From assembly GCF_042643485.1 (NCBI RefSeq), contig NZ_JBHRSJ010000012.1, positions 372,001 through 436,000 of the forward strand: DNA of 64,000 nt, given 5' to 3'. The position numbers and the translations under genes were made by a program. Source of the stretch: Azotobacter bryophylli. GTDB taxonomy: Bacteria > Pseudomonadota > Gammaproteobacteria > Pseudomonadales > Pseudomonadaceae. Below, piece by piece: positions 34,313 through 43,928 of the stretch. The notes under the pieces were generated by a model, which ran no database searches, had not been told where the DNA came from, and saw only the letters and a program-made list of their open reading frames with translations. Positions within the stretch are counted from its first letter, which is position 1. Each line of letters begins with the position of its first letter.

Positions 34313-34828
34313 CTATCGGCGCTCCCAGGTCTCGAAGGCATACCCGGGCGTCTCGGCAGCGGCCGGGTGCTCCGTGCGGGAGGCGAGCCGCCAGGCGGCG
34401 GGCTCCCACTCGGGGAAGAAGGCATCGCCCTGCGGTTCGAGGTCGATGCGGGTCAGGTACAGGCGTTCGGCCAGGGGCAGCGCCTGCTCGTAGAGCTGCG
34501 CCCCGCCGATCAGCATCAGCTCCCCCGCACCCTGCTCCCGGGCCCAGGCATCGGCGCGGATCAGCGCCGACTCCAGGTCGGGGAAGACTTCGGCGCCGTC
34601 GAGGCTAAGATTCTTCTGCCGGCTGACCACCAGGTTGAGCCGTCCGGGCAGCGGGCGCCCCAGGGAGTCCCAGGTCTTGCGGCCCATGACCACCGGCTTG
34701 CCGAGGGTCATGGCCTTGAAGTGCTTGAGGTCCGCCGGCAGGTGCCAGGGCATTTGATTGTCGCGGCCGATCACGCGGTTGTGCGCGCGGGCGGCGATCA
34801 GGGCGAGGGGAAGTCGGGGCGTATTCAT
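34313..34828 (-). CDS. folA: Dihydrofolate reductase
   Basis: A 171-residue NADPH-dependent reductase making tetrahydrofolate. The N-terminal LALIAARAHNRVIGRDNQMPWHLP segment carries the substrate-binding loop, Asp in DLKHFK and the VVMGRKTWDSLGRPLPGR nucleotide site; LMLIGGAQLY is the second NADPH motif. Full length for the family. The start is ATG 34828; a much longer open frame upstream runs through the GDPD gene and is noncoding. It is divergent from the phosphodiesterase gene. Confidence 0.96.
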   Translation of the reverse strand: MNTPRLPLALIAARAHNRVIGRDNQMPWHLPADLKHFKAMTLGKPVVMGRKTWDSLGRPLPGRLNLVVSRQKNLSLDGAEVFPDLESALIRADAWAREQGAGELMLIGGAQLYEQALPLAERLYLTRIDLEPQGDAFFPEWEPAAWRLASRTEHPAAAETPGYAFETWERR

Positions 34829-34960
34829 GGCGCAGGAGCATAGCAGAGGCCGGCGGCTGCCGGGCGTCATGCGATCGCCACGCTTCCATTGCCCACGCAT
34901 CGCGCCGGCGTCATCACCGAGCCGGCAAGCTTTGCATTCCATCCCCGAGGAGAGGTCGCG

Positions 34961-36085
34961 ATGTCCCGCAAGCCCCTGAACCTGCGTCCATGGCTGGCCG
35001 CCTGCAGCCTGTTGCTGCCCCTGCTGGCCTCCGCCGCCCTGACCCCGCAGGCGGAGGCGAACCCGCCCCTCGACCGCCAAGCCGAGAGCGCCCCTCGCCC
35101 GCTGGTCATCGGCCACCGCGGTGCCAGCGGCCATGTGCCGGAACACACCCTGGCCGCCTACGCCCTGGCGATCCTGGAGGGCGCCGACTACATCGAGCTG
35201 GACCTGGTGATGACCCGCGACGGCCAACTGGTCTCCCGCCACGACAACGAGCTGGGCCTGACCACCGATGTCGCCCGGCACCCGGAATTCGCCGAGCGTC
35301 GCCGCACCCAGGACATCGACGGCCAGAGCCTGGCCGGCTGGTTCAGCGAGGACTTCACCCTCGCCGAGCTGAAGACCCTGCGCACCATCGAGCGCATTCC
35401 CGAGATCCGTCCCGGCAACGCCCGCCTGGACGGCGCCTTCGAGATACCGACCCTGCAGGAGATCATCGACCTGGCGAAGAGCCTGCAGGCCGGCCGGCAG
35501 CGCCCCGTCGGCCTGTACATCGAGACCAAACACCCGAGCCACTTCCGGCGGCTCGGCCTGGGCCTGGAGCGACCGCTGGTGGAGATCCTGCGCCGCAACG
35601 GCTACCACAGCCGCCGGTCGCCGGTGTACATCCAGTCCTTCGAGGTGGAGAACCTCAAGACCCTCAGCCAATTGACCCCGCTGCGCCTAGTGCAGCTGTT
35701 CGACGTCGGCCAACCCTACGACCAGCGATTGCAGGGCAGCGGCCTGACCTACGCGCAGATGGCCACCCCGGCCGGCCTGCGGGCCATCGCCGGCTATGCC
35801 GCCGGGGTCGGCCCGAGCAAGGACTACGTCATCCCCCGCGACGCCAGCGGCAACCTGAGCCGCGCCACGGCCTTCGTGGCCGACGCCCACGCCGCCGGAC
35901 TCCTGGTGCATCCCTACACCTTCCGCGCCGAGAACAGCTTTCTGCCGGGCAATCTGCGCCACGGCCAGGACCCCGCCGCACGCGGCGACATCGAGGCGGA
36001 GATCCGCGCCTTCCTCGACGCCGGCATCGACGGCCTGTTCATCGACCAGCCGGACATCGCCGTGCGCCTGCGCCGCCAGCCCTGA
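34961..36085 (+). CDS. Periplasmic glycerophosphodiester phosphodiesterase
   Basis: A 374-residue GlpQ-type enzyme with a signal peptide (about residues 1-26, ASA cleavage region). The active-site motif begins IGHRGASGHVPEHT with His, Arg and Glu in family positions, then ELDLVMTRDGQLVSRHDN and GLYIETKHP. It hydrolyses deacylated phospholipid headgroups to glycerol 3-phosphate plus alcohol. ATG 34961 has GAGGAGAGG upstream. Confidence 0.92.
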   Translation: MSRKPLNLRPWLAACSLLLPLLASAALTPQAEANPPLDRQAESAPRPLVIGHRGASGHVPEHTLAAYALAILEGADYIELDLVMTRDGQLVSRHDNELGLTTDVARHPEFAERRRTQDIDGQSLAGWFSEDFTLAELKTLRTIERIPEIRPGNARLDGAFEIPTLQEIIDLAKSLQAGRQRPVGLYIETKHPSHFRRLGLGLERPLVEILRRNGYHSRRSPVYIQSFEVENLKTLSQLTPLRLVQLFDVGQPYDQRLQGSGLTYAQMATPAGLRAIAGYAAGVGPSKDYVIPRDASGNLSRATAFVADAHAAGLLVHPYTFRAENSFLPGNLRHGQDPAARGDIEAEIRAFLDAGIDGLFIDQPDIAVRLRRQP

Positions 36086-36160
36086 GCCGGGCACGCCGCC
36101 GGTGCGGGCCGGCGGTCCGAGCGGTTATGCTCTGGGCTCGACCGTTCGACGAGAGCCCGC

Positions 36161-37552
36161 GTGAGTCCAGCCAGCCCTTCCCCGTCCCGATTCGACCGCC
36201 TCTGGCTGACCGAAGCCATCCGTCTGCGCGAAGAACACGCCGGCCCGCTGGAAGACGCCGAGGCCAACCGCCGCGCCCGCGCCGCCGGCGGCGATCTGGC
36301 CGGGCGCATCGAGGCTCGCGCTCTCTGGCTGGCCGAGCGGGACGGCCTGACCGCCGCCCTGCAGCGCTGGCGCCAGGGCGCGGGTCTGGCCCTGCTCGGC
36401 CTGCTGCTGCTCGCCCTCTTGAGCGGCGCCAGCCTGGGCTTCGCCGCCCTCGGCGACGGACAGCGCCCGGTCAACGTGTTCTGGGCCCTGGGCAGCCTGC
36501 TCGGCCTGCACCTGTTGAGTCTCGGCGGCTGGGCCCTGGGCCTCGCCTTCGCCGGCGACAGCGGCGGCACCCTGGGCCGCCTGTGGCTGTGGCTCAGCGC
36601 AAAGCTCGCCCGCGACGCCAGGGCCGCGCAGCTCGCCCCGGCCCTGCTCCTGATGCTGCAGCGCCAGCGCCTGGCCCGCTGGGGCCTGGGATTCGTGGCC
36701 CACGGCCTCTGGCTGCTGGCCCTGTCGAGCGCGCTGGTCTGCCTGCTGGCGCTGATGGCGACCCGCCGCTACGACTTTCTCTGGGAAACCACCCTGCTCG
36801 GTGCCGATACCTTCGTCGCCCTGACCCGGACCCTCGGCGCTCTGCCGGCGCTGCTCGGCTTCGACCTGCCGGCCCCCGGACTGATCCGCGCCAGCGGCAA
36901 TGCGCTCCCGGGCGGGGAGGCCGCGCGCCAGGTCTGGGCCGGCTGGCTGCTCGGCGTGCTGCTGGTGTACGGCGTGCTGCCGCGCCTGCTGCTGGCGCTG
37001 CTCTGCCTGTGCCGCTGGCGCCGCGGTCGCGCCCGCCTGGCCCTGGATCTGTCGCTGCCCGGCTACCGGCTGCTGGCCGAGCGCCTACAGCCCTCCAGCG
37101 AGCGCCTCGGCGTTCGCGATCCGGCTCCGACCGCTGTGCCAAAGGCGCAGGTCGACACAGCGCCCGCCGCGGCCGGTGGCGCGCTGCTGGTGGGCGTCGA
37201 ACTGGACGACAGCCGCCCCTGGCCGCCGGCGCTGCCGGAAGGGATCGCCGATGCCGGCATCCTCGACGACCGCGAACAGCGTCAGCGGCTGCTCGAACGC
37301 CTGACCCGCTGTCCGCCGGCACACCTGATCATCGCCTGCGACCCGCGCCGCTCGCCGGATCGCGGCACCCTGGCGCTGCTCGGCGAGCTTTCGCGCTGCG
37401 CCGGGCAGACCCGGGTCTGGCTGCTCCCGCCGCCGCCCGGCGAAGCCCTGGACGACGCACGCCTGGGCGACTGGCGCGAAGCCCTGGAGCGGCTCGGGCT
37501 GGCGCACGGCACCGACGCGCCGCTGGCCTGGCTGGAGACGGGCCATGACTGA
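36161..37552 (+). CDS. DUF2868 membrane protein
   Basis: A 463-residue inner-membrane protein. A soluble N-terminus (about 1-70) is followed by four hydrophobic segments (about 72-95, 105-127, 170-195 and 265-290) and a soluble C-terminal domain that looks nucleotidase- or Rossmann-like but has no motif I can name. It matches DUF2868, whose members sit next to a DUF3482 GTPase gene. The GTG 36161 start is the first of the frame and its context is plausible. The next gene overlaps it by 8 bases. Confidence 0.8.
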   Translation: MSPASPSPSRFDRLWLTEAIRLREEHAGPLEDAEANRRARAAGGDLAGRIEARALWLAERDGLTAALQRWRQGAGLALLGLLLLALLSGASLGFAALGDGQRPVNVFWALGSLLGLHLLSLGGWALGLAFAGDSGGTLGRLWLWLSAKLARDARAAQLAPALLLMLQRQRLARWGLGFVAHGLWLLALSSALVCLLALMATRRYDFLWETTLLGADTFVALTRTLGALPALLGFDLPAPGLIRASGNALPGGEAARQVWAGWLLGVLLVYGVLPRLLLALLCLCRWRRGRARLALDLSLPGYRLLAERLQPSSERLGVRDPAPTAVPKAQVDTAPAAAGGALLVGVELDDSRPWPPALPEGIADAGILDDREQRQRLLERLTRCPPAHLIIACDPRRSPDRGTLALLGELSRCAGQTRVWLLPPPPGEALDDARLGDWREALERLGLAHGTDAPLAWLETGHD

Positions 37553-38915
37553 GCCGCTGAAACTCGCCGTGGTCGGCCACACCAACGTGGGCAAGACCTC
37601 GCTGCTGCGCACCCTGACCCGCGACGCCGGCTTCGGCGAGGTCTCGCACCGCCCCAGCACCACCCGCCACGTGGAGGGCGCGCGCCTGTCGGTGGAGGGC
37701 GAGGCGCTGCTGGAGCTGTACGACACCCCCGGCCTGGAAGACTCCATCGCCCTGCTGGAGCATCTCGAGAACCTCCAACGTCCGGGCGAGCGTCTCGACG
37801 GCCCGGCCCGCGTCGCCCGCTTCCTCGACGGCAGCGAGGCGCGCCAGCGCTTCGAGCAGGAAGCCAAGGTGCTGCGCCAGCTGCTTGCCTCGGATGCCGG
37901 GCTCTACGTGATCGACGCCCGCGAGCCGGTGCTGGCCAAGTACCGCGACGAACTGGCTGTGCTCGCCGGCTGCGGCAAACCGCTGCTGCCGGTGCTGAAC
38001 TTCGTCGCCGGCGCCGCCCCCCGCGAGGACGCCTGGCGCGAGGCGCTGGCCCGCCTCGGCCTGCACGCCCTGGTGCGCTTCGACACCGTGGCCCCGCCGC
38101 AGGACGGCGAGCGGCGTCTCTACGAAAGCCTGGCGCTGCTGCTGGAACGCGCCCGGCCGCGACTGGAGCGGCTGATCCGCGACCACGAGGCCCAGGCCGC
38201 CACCCGCCGGGAGGAAGGCGCCCGGCTGATCGCCGAGCTGCTGATCGACGTGGCCGCCTACCGGTGCAGCGTGGTCGCCCGGCCGGAAGCGGAGCGCCAG
38301 GCCATCGCCGGGCTGCACGCCGCCGTGCGCGACCGCGAGCAGCGCTGCGTCGAGGCCCTGCTGCGGCTCTACGCCTTCCGCCCAGAAGATGCCCAGGCGG
38401 GCGAGCTGCCACTGCAGGACGGGCGCTGGGGCGACGACCTGTTCCATCCGGAAACCCTGAAGCAGCTCGGCGTGCGGATCGGCAGCGGCATGGCCGCCGG
38501 CGCCGCGGCCGGCGTCGGACTGGATCTGCTGGTCGGCGGCATCACCCTCGGCGCGGTCACCCTGCTCGGCGCCCTGGCCGGCGGCGGCGCGCAGACCGCC
38601 CGCCACTACGGCAACCGCCTACTCGGCAAGTTGAAGGGCCAGCGCGAACTGAGCGTGGACGACGCCGTGCTGCGTCTGCTCGCCCTGCGCCAGCGCCAGC
38701 TGCTGGTCGCCCTCGCCGCCCGCGGCCACGCCGCGGTCGAGGCGATCCGCCTGGAGGCGCCGCAGGCGCAGGACTGGTGCGCGGGCAGGCTGCCCGCGCC
38801 GCTGACCCGGGCCCGCGCCCATCCGGAATGGTCGTCGCTCAACCCCGGCGCGCGTCTGGAACAGACCGAGCGCCGGGCGCAGGTCGGGGCGCTGGCGGAG
38901 AACCTGCGGGGCTAG
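37545..38915 (+). CDS. DUF3482 GTPase (Era-like)
   Basis: A 456-residue protein. An N-terminal Era-type G domain has G1 GHTNVGKTS (residues 10-18), G3 DTPG and a variant G4 where NKxD would be (LNFVAG). A C-terminal DUF3482 region contains a glycine/alanine-rich membrane-active stretch (about 305-345). A degenerate G4 is seen in several GTPases of this group. The overlap with the DUF2868 gene suggests the two proteins work together at the membrane in an unknown process. Confidence 0.82.
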   Translation: MTEPLKLAVVGHTNVGKTSLLRTLTRDAGFGEVSHRPSTTRHVEGARLSVEGEALLELYDTPGLEDSIALLEHLENLQRPGERLDGPARVARFLDGSEARQRFEQEAKVLRQLLASDAGLYVIDAREPVLAKYRDELAVLAGCGKPLLPVLNFVAGAAPREDAWREALARLGLHALVRFDTVAPPQDGERRLYESLALLLERARPRLERLIRDHEAQAATRREEGARLIAELLIDVAAYRCSVVARPEAERQAIAGLHAAVRDREQRCVEALLRLYAFRPEDAQAGELPLQDGRWGDDLFHPETLKQLGVRIGSGMAAGAAAGVGLDLLVGGITLGAVTLLGALAGGGAQTARHYGNRLLGKLKGQRELSVDDAVLRLLALRQRQLLVALAARGHAAVEAIRLEAPQAQDWCAGRLPAPLTRARAHPEWSSLNPGARLEQTERRAQVGALAENLRG

Positions 38916-38919
38916 CGGG

Positions 38920-39021
38920 TCAGTGCCCGTCGGCGTCCTCGCGGGCGTCCCAGTAGAGGTTGTTGAGCACGGCCAGCAGCACGGCCAGGCCGAGGCCGAG
39001 AATCCAGGCGAAATACCACAT
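38920..39021 (-). CDS. cydX: Cytochrome bd oxidase small subunit CydX
   Basis: A 33-residue single-helix protein. It begins MWYFAWILGLGLA, as does E. coli CydX (MWYFAWILG), continues as one hydrophobic helix and ends in an acidic tail ending DADGH. CydX stabilises the heme groups of the CydAB oxidase. The AGGAG ribosome-binding site overlaps the stop of the preceding NifX-like gene, and the start is 3 bases past that stop. Its own stop lies 4 bases past the end of the convergent DUF3482 gene. Confidence 0.93.
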   Translation of the reverse strand: MWYFAWILGLGLAVLLAVLNNLYWDAREDADGH

Positions 39022-39024
39022 GCG

Positions 39025-39396
39025 TCAGTTCTCCTCGATGGAATGGTCGCAGCTGCAGCTGCAGTCGGTACCGCTGGCCGACAGGGAAGGCACGCCGCCG
39101 AGGTACTCGCGGACGGCCTCCTCCGGCGCGGTCGCCGCGCTCAGGTAGACCCGGATTCCGGCGGTCTCCAGGCGGCGCTGCAGGCCCTGGCGCATGCCGG
39201 CGCTGATCAGCACGCGGACCGGCGCCAGCGGATGGCCGGGGCCCGGGTCGGTTTCGTGCAGCACCTCCTCGCGGGTCAGTTCGACGCTGCCCTGCGGCGT
39301 GCCGTCCTGCCCGTCGAACAGGTAGAACCGGCGGCAACGGCCGGCATGGGCGGTGAGGGTACGGGCGTTCTGGCTGGTGACGGCGATCAGGTTCAT
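39025..39396 (-). CDS. NifX/NifB-domain protein with CxCxC tail, within the cyd operon
   Basis: A 123-residue protein. Residues 1-105 match the dinitrogenase iron-molybdenum cofactor-binding fold (IAVTSQNARTLTAHAGRCRRFYLF near the start, AGMRQGLQRRLETAGIRVYL later). The C-terminus ends CSCSCDHS, a CxCxC cluster suited to metal or Fe-S binding. In nitrogen fixers such domains carry FeMo-cofactor precursors, but stand-alone relatives occur in non-fixers. It lies between cydB (13-base gap) and cydX (3-base gap), so it is co-expressed with the oxidase. The role is inferred only: metal delivery or redox protection. Confidence 0.8.
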   Translation of the reverse strand: MNLIAVTSQNARTLTAHAGRCRRFYLFDGQDGTPQGSVELTREEVLHETDPGPGHPLAPVRVLISAGMRQGLQRRLETAGIRVYLSAATAPEEAVREYLGGVPSLSASGTDCSCSCDHSIEEN

Positions 39397-39409
39397 GTCG
39401 CGGTTCTCC

Positions 39410-40546
39410 TCAATAGGCCTTCTTGTCGTTGCGGCGGATGAAGTCCAGGGTCACCTTGCCGGCCATGACCTTGTAGGCCCAGCTGGTGTACAGGACGATC
39501 AGCGGCATGAAGATCAGCGTGGCGCCGAACATCAGCCCCAGGGTGAAGTGCGAGGACACCGCATCCCAGGCGGTCAGGCCGGAGGCAGGATCGCTGGACG
39601 AGGGCATCACGAAGGGGAACATCGCCACCCCGGCGGTGGCGACGATGCCGGTCATCGCCAGGGAGGTGGCGACGAACGCCAGTCCCGGCCGGCGGCGGGC
39701 CGCCAGCAGCAGGCCGCCCAGCAGGCCGGCGACGCCCAGCCCCGGCACCGCCCAGAGCAGCGGCCGCTCGCGGAAGTTGTGCAGCCAGCCGCCGGGGACC
39801 AGCGCCACCTCCTTGGCCAGCGGATCGGGCAGCGCGCCGGGAACGGCGCCGGCGACGATCACGTGGCCGTCCAGGCCCTGCACCCAGAATCCCGCGCCGA
39901 CGAAGCAGAGCAGGCCGAGCCCGCCGAAGAGCAGCGCGGCGCGGCGGCTGCGCTCGAAGACCGCGCCCTCGGTGCGCAGCATCAGGTAGTGGGCGCCGTG
40001 GGCGGTGATCATCGCCGTGCTGACCAGCCCGCAGAGCAGCGCGAAGGGGTTGAGCAGCGCCCAGAAGCTGCCGGTGTAATACGGCCGCAGGGTCTCGTCG
40101 AAGTGGAAGGGCACGCCCTGCAGCAGATTGCCGAAGGCCACGCCGAAGATCAGCGGCGGCACCGCCCCGCCGACGAACAGGCCCCAGTCCCAGGTCGTGC
40201 GCCAGAGGGGGTTGGCGATCTTGCTGCGGTAGTCGAAGCCCACCGGGCGGAAGAACAGCGCCCAGAGCACCGCCAGCATGGCCCAGTAGAAGCCGGAGAA
40301 GGCGGTGGCGTAGACCAGCGGCCAGGCGGCGAAGATCGCCCCGCCGCCGGTGATGAACCAGACCTGGTTGCCGTCCCAGTGCGGGCCGACGGTATTGATG
40401 GCCACGCGCCGCTCCTCGTCGGTCTTGCCGACGAAGGGCAGCAGGGTGCCGACGCCCATGTCGTGGCCGTCCATGATGGCGAAGCCCACCAGCAGCACCC
40501 CGACGAGGAGCCACCAGATGAACTTCAGGGTTGGGTAGTCGATCAT
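39410..40546 (-). CDS. cydB: Cytochrome bd ubiquinol oxidase subunit II
   Basis: A 378-residue membrane protein with eight to nine hydrophobic helices. It starts MIDYPTLKFIWWLLVG and contains GHDMGVGTLLPFVG, the HWDGNQVWFITGGGA block and the C-terminal SWAYKVMAGKV, all CydB hallmarks. It partners CydA to form the oxygen-reducing quinol oxidase of the inner membrane. I start it at ATG 40546 with AGGAGAAG upstream. It begins 16 bases after the cydA stop. Confidence 0.97.
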   Translation of the reverse strand: MIDYPTLKFIWWLLVGVLLVGFAIMDGHDMGVGTLLPFVGKTDEERRVAINTVGPHWDGNQVWFITGGGAIFAAWPLVYATAFSGFYWAMLAVLWALFFRPVGFDYRSKIANPLWRTTWDWGLFVGGAVPPLIFGVAFGNLLQGVPFHFDETLRPYYTGSFWALLNPFALLCGLVSTAMITAHGAHYLMLRTEGAVFERSRRAALLFGGLGLLCFVGAGFWVQGLDGHVIVAGAVPGALPDPLAKEVALVPGGWLHNFRERPLLWAVPGLGVAGLLGGLLLAARRRPGLAFVATSLAMTGIVATAGVAMFPFVMPSSSDPASGLTAWDAVSSHFTLGLMFGATLIFMPLIVLYTSWAYKVMAGKVTLDFIRRNDKKAY

Positions 40547-40562
40547 GCGCTTCTCCTGATGT

Positions 40563-42185
40563 TCAGACGTCGGAAGGACGGGCCCCGGCCGCGGCGCCGA
40601 GGGGCGCCAGCGCCGGCTGGGCAACGCTCGGGGCGTCGCCGTAGCGGCCGGTGCCGAGGCTCGCCGGCCCCTGGCGGGCGAAGCGCACCATCAGGTACAG
40701 CTCCACCACCAGCAGCAGGGTGTAGAAGCCGACGAAGCCGGCCAGCGAGCCGTAGAGGCTGGCCGGAGTCAGGCTGGACACCGACAGGTGGGTGGGCAGC
40801 ACGCCGTAGATGGTCCACGGCTGGCGCCCGGCCTCGGCGACGAACCAGCCCAGCTCGCAGGCCAGCCAGGGCATGGGAACGAAGCACAGGGCCCAGCGCA
40901 GCAGCCAGCGTTTCCCGGCGAAGCTGTCGCGGAAGCTGAAGTACAGGGCCAGGGCGAACAGGCAGAAGAAGGCGAAGCCCAGCCCGACCATCAGGCGGAA
41001 CGCCCAGAAGATCGGCGCGACTTTCGGAATGGTGTCGCGGGCCGCCTGGTCGATCAGCTCGGGGGTGGTCTGTTCCATGTCCTGGACGTACTTCTTCAGC
41101 AGCAGGCCGAAGCCGAGATCCGCCTTGTGCGCCTCGAAGACCGGCTCCACCGCGGCCTTGGCCGCCGGGTCGGCGCTGCGGCTGCGCAGGATGTCCAGGG
41201 CCTTGACCGCCTCCACCCCGGAGGCGATGCGCTCGCGGTTGTGCGCCTCGATCTCGCGGATGCCGGGGATCTCCTTGTCCAGCGAGCGGGTGCCGATCAG
41301 GCCCATCACCCAGGGAATCTCCACGGCGTAGCGGTTGCTCCGCGCCTCGTCGTCGGGCAGGGCGAACAGGGTGAAGGGCGCCGGGGCCGGATGGGTTTCC
41401 CACATGCCCTCCATGGCCGCCAGCTTGGTCTGCTGGGACTGGCTGACGGTGTAGCCGGACTCGTCGCCTAGCACGATCACCGAACAGGCCGAGGCGAAGC
41501 CGAAGGCGGCGGCGACGCGGAACGAGCGCTTGGCGAAATCCGTGTCGCGGCCCTTGAGCATGTACCAGCTGGAGATGGCCAGGACGAACAGCGAGGCGGT
41601 GACGTAGCCGGCCGACACGGTGTGGACGAACTTGGCCTGGGCGGTCGGGTTGAACACCACGGTCCAGAAGTCGGTCAGCTCCATGCGCATGGTGGCGTAG
41701 CTGAACTCGGCGCCCACCGGGTCCTGCATCCAGCCGTTGGCGATCAGGATCCACAGCGCCGAGAGGTTCGAGCCGACCGCCATGCACAGGGTGACGAACA
41801 GGTGCTGGCCCCTGCGCAGGCGATCCCAGCCGAAGAAGAACAGGCCGATGAAGGTGGACTCCAGGAAGAACGCCATCAGTCCTTCGATGGCCAGCGGCGC
41901 GCCGAAGATGTCGCCGACGTAGTGGGAGTAGTAGGCCCAGTTGGTGCCGAACTGGAACTCCATGGTGATGCCGGTGGTGACGCCGAGGGCGAAGTTGATG
42001 CCGAACAGCTTGCCCCAGAACTGCGTCATGTCCTTGTAGACCTGACGTCCGCTGAGGACGTAGCTGGTTTCCATGATGACCAGGATGAAGGCCAGGCCCA
42101 GGGTGAGCGGAACGAATAGGAAGTGGTACATGGCCGTCGCGGCGAACTGCAGCCGCGACAGGTCCACCAATTCATCGGAGAGCAT
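40563..42185 (-). CDS. cydA: Cytochrome bd ubiquinol oxidase subunit I
   Basis: A 540-residue heme-bearing subunit. The first heme ligand is His21 (E. coli His19) in MYHFLFVPLT, the b558 ligand His is in KFVHTVSAG, and GWFVAEAGRQPW is the conserved helix end. The quinol (Q) loop is of the long, E. coli-like type, since a large insertion follows KLAAMEGMW before the GLIG segment. This is therefore a canonical CydA, unlike the short-loop cyanide-insensitive CioA. Its start overlaps cydP by 14 bases. ATG 42185. Confidence 0.97.
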   Translation of the reverse strand: MLSDELVDLSRLQFAATAMYHFLFVPLTLGLAFILVIMETSYVLSGRQVYKDMTQFWGKLFGINFALGVTTGITMEFQFGTNWAYYSHYVGDIFGAPLAIEGLMAFFLESTFIGLFFFGWDRLRRGQHLFVTLCMAVGSNLSALWILIANGWMQDPVGAEFSYATMRMELTDFWTVVFNPTAQAKFVHTVSAGYVTASLFVLAISSWYMLKGRDTDFAKRSFRVAAAFGFASACSVIVLGDESGYTVSQSQQTKLAAMEGMWETHPAPAPFTLFALPDDEARSNRYAVEIPWVMGLIGTRSLDKEIPGIREIEAHNRERIASGVEAVKALDILRSRSADPAAKAAVEPVFEAHKADLGFGLLLKKYVQDMEQTTPELIDQAARDTIPKVAPIFWAFRLMVGLGFAFFCLFALALYFSFRDSFAGKRWLLRWALCFVPMPWLACELGWFVAEAGRQPWTIYGVLPTHLSVSSLTPASLYGSLAGFVGFYTLLLVVELYLMVRFARQGPASLGTGRYGDAPSVAQPALAPLGAAAGARPSDV

Positions 42186-42417
42186 GGTGGGAGGGCTCCT
42201 TAGTAGCGGGATTCCCGAGGGCGTTCGAGGGAGGGATGGAAGCGGAAACCCTATCGAGCAGCCCCTGGGCGACGGTCTCGTCAGACAGATCGGCTTGCGT
42301 CCGGTCGGCGAAAAAGCCCCACCAGAGAAGCCCGAGCAACAGCAACTTGAGCACCACGACCAGGCACAGCTCGCGCGCCAGCGACAGCTTGAACGTTTTG
42401 TGGGAGACGACAGGCAT
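42172..42417 (-). CDS. cydP: CydP-like small accessory subunit of cytochrome bd
   Basis: An 81-residue protein with one membrane helix (about residues 17-36, CLVVVLKLLLLGLLWWGFF) after a basic SLARE segment, matching the small CydP/cyoups-type proteins encoded just before cydA. I start it at ATG 42417; a GTG at 42426 is in frame. It is the first gene of the operon, 14 bases overlapping cydA, and lies 38 bases downstream of the sigma-54 -12 element. Confidence 0.8.
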   Translation of the reverse strand: MPVVSHKTFKLSLARELCLVVVLKLLLLGLLWWGFFADRTQADLSDETVAQGLLDRVSASIPPSNALGNPATKEPSHHALR

Positions 42418-42454
42418 CGGCGGCACCAGGGTTTCTTGCTTCCACCGACTCGAT

Positions 42455-42470
42455 TACAAGAGCTGTGCCA
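42455..42470 (-). promoter_or_regulatory. Sigma-54 promoter of the cyd operon
   Basis: On the minus strand from 42470 to 42455 the sequence is TGGCAC-A-GCTC-TTGTA, against the consensus TGGCACG-N4-TTGCW. The invariant GG (-24) is present with correct 10-base spacing; the -12 GC is GT. Transcription would begin near 42445, upstream of cydP (start 42417). Confidence 0.75.
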
Positions 42471-42487
42471 GACCGCACATTTCGTAG

Positions 42488-42500
42488 TAACAGATTGATT
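42488..42500 (-). promoter_or_regulatory. IHF-binding site (exact consensus match)
   Basis: On the minus strand AATCAA-TCTG-TTA fits WATCAA-N4-TTR at every position. It is in an A/T-rich island and lies between the sigma-54 promoter and the upstream inverted repeats, where a DNA bend would be needed. Confidence 0.65.
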
Positions 42501-42555
42501 ATTAAAGTTTTTTCAAATTAAAGCGGAAGCCCTTGCCGATCGCTTCGTCAGCTGA

Positions 42556-42588
42556 TTTGCCAGATATGGCAAACTCTTCGCCATATCT
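42556..42588. promoter_or_regulatory. Inverted-repeat upstream activator site
   Basis: There is a perfect palindrome TTTGCCA-GATA-TGGCAAA (42556-42573). An overlapping perfect 9-bp inverted repeat, AGATATGGC (42562-42570) with GCCATATCT (42580-42588), follows. The site lies about 86-118 bases upstream of the -24 element of the cyd promoter and just before the regulator's own start, so it may serve both as enhancer and autoregulatory operator. Confidence 0.6.
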
Positions 42589-42601
42589 GACGGAGCCCGC
42601 C

Positions 42602-43918
<1,317 letters not shown>

Positions 43919-43928
43919 GCCGGCCGGC

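Noticed and set aside
39025..39396. Evidence that the organism fixes nitrogen
   Set aside because: A single NifX/NifB-domain protein occurs in non-fixing bacteria as well; no nif structural genes are in the window.
42495..42508. FNR/Anr half-site TTGAT followed by TATTAAAGT in the cyd promoter region
   Set aside because: The second half-site is not ATCAA; the same bases fit an IHF site better.
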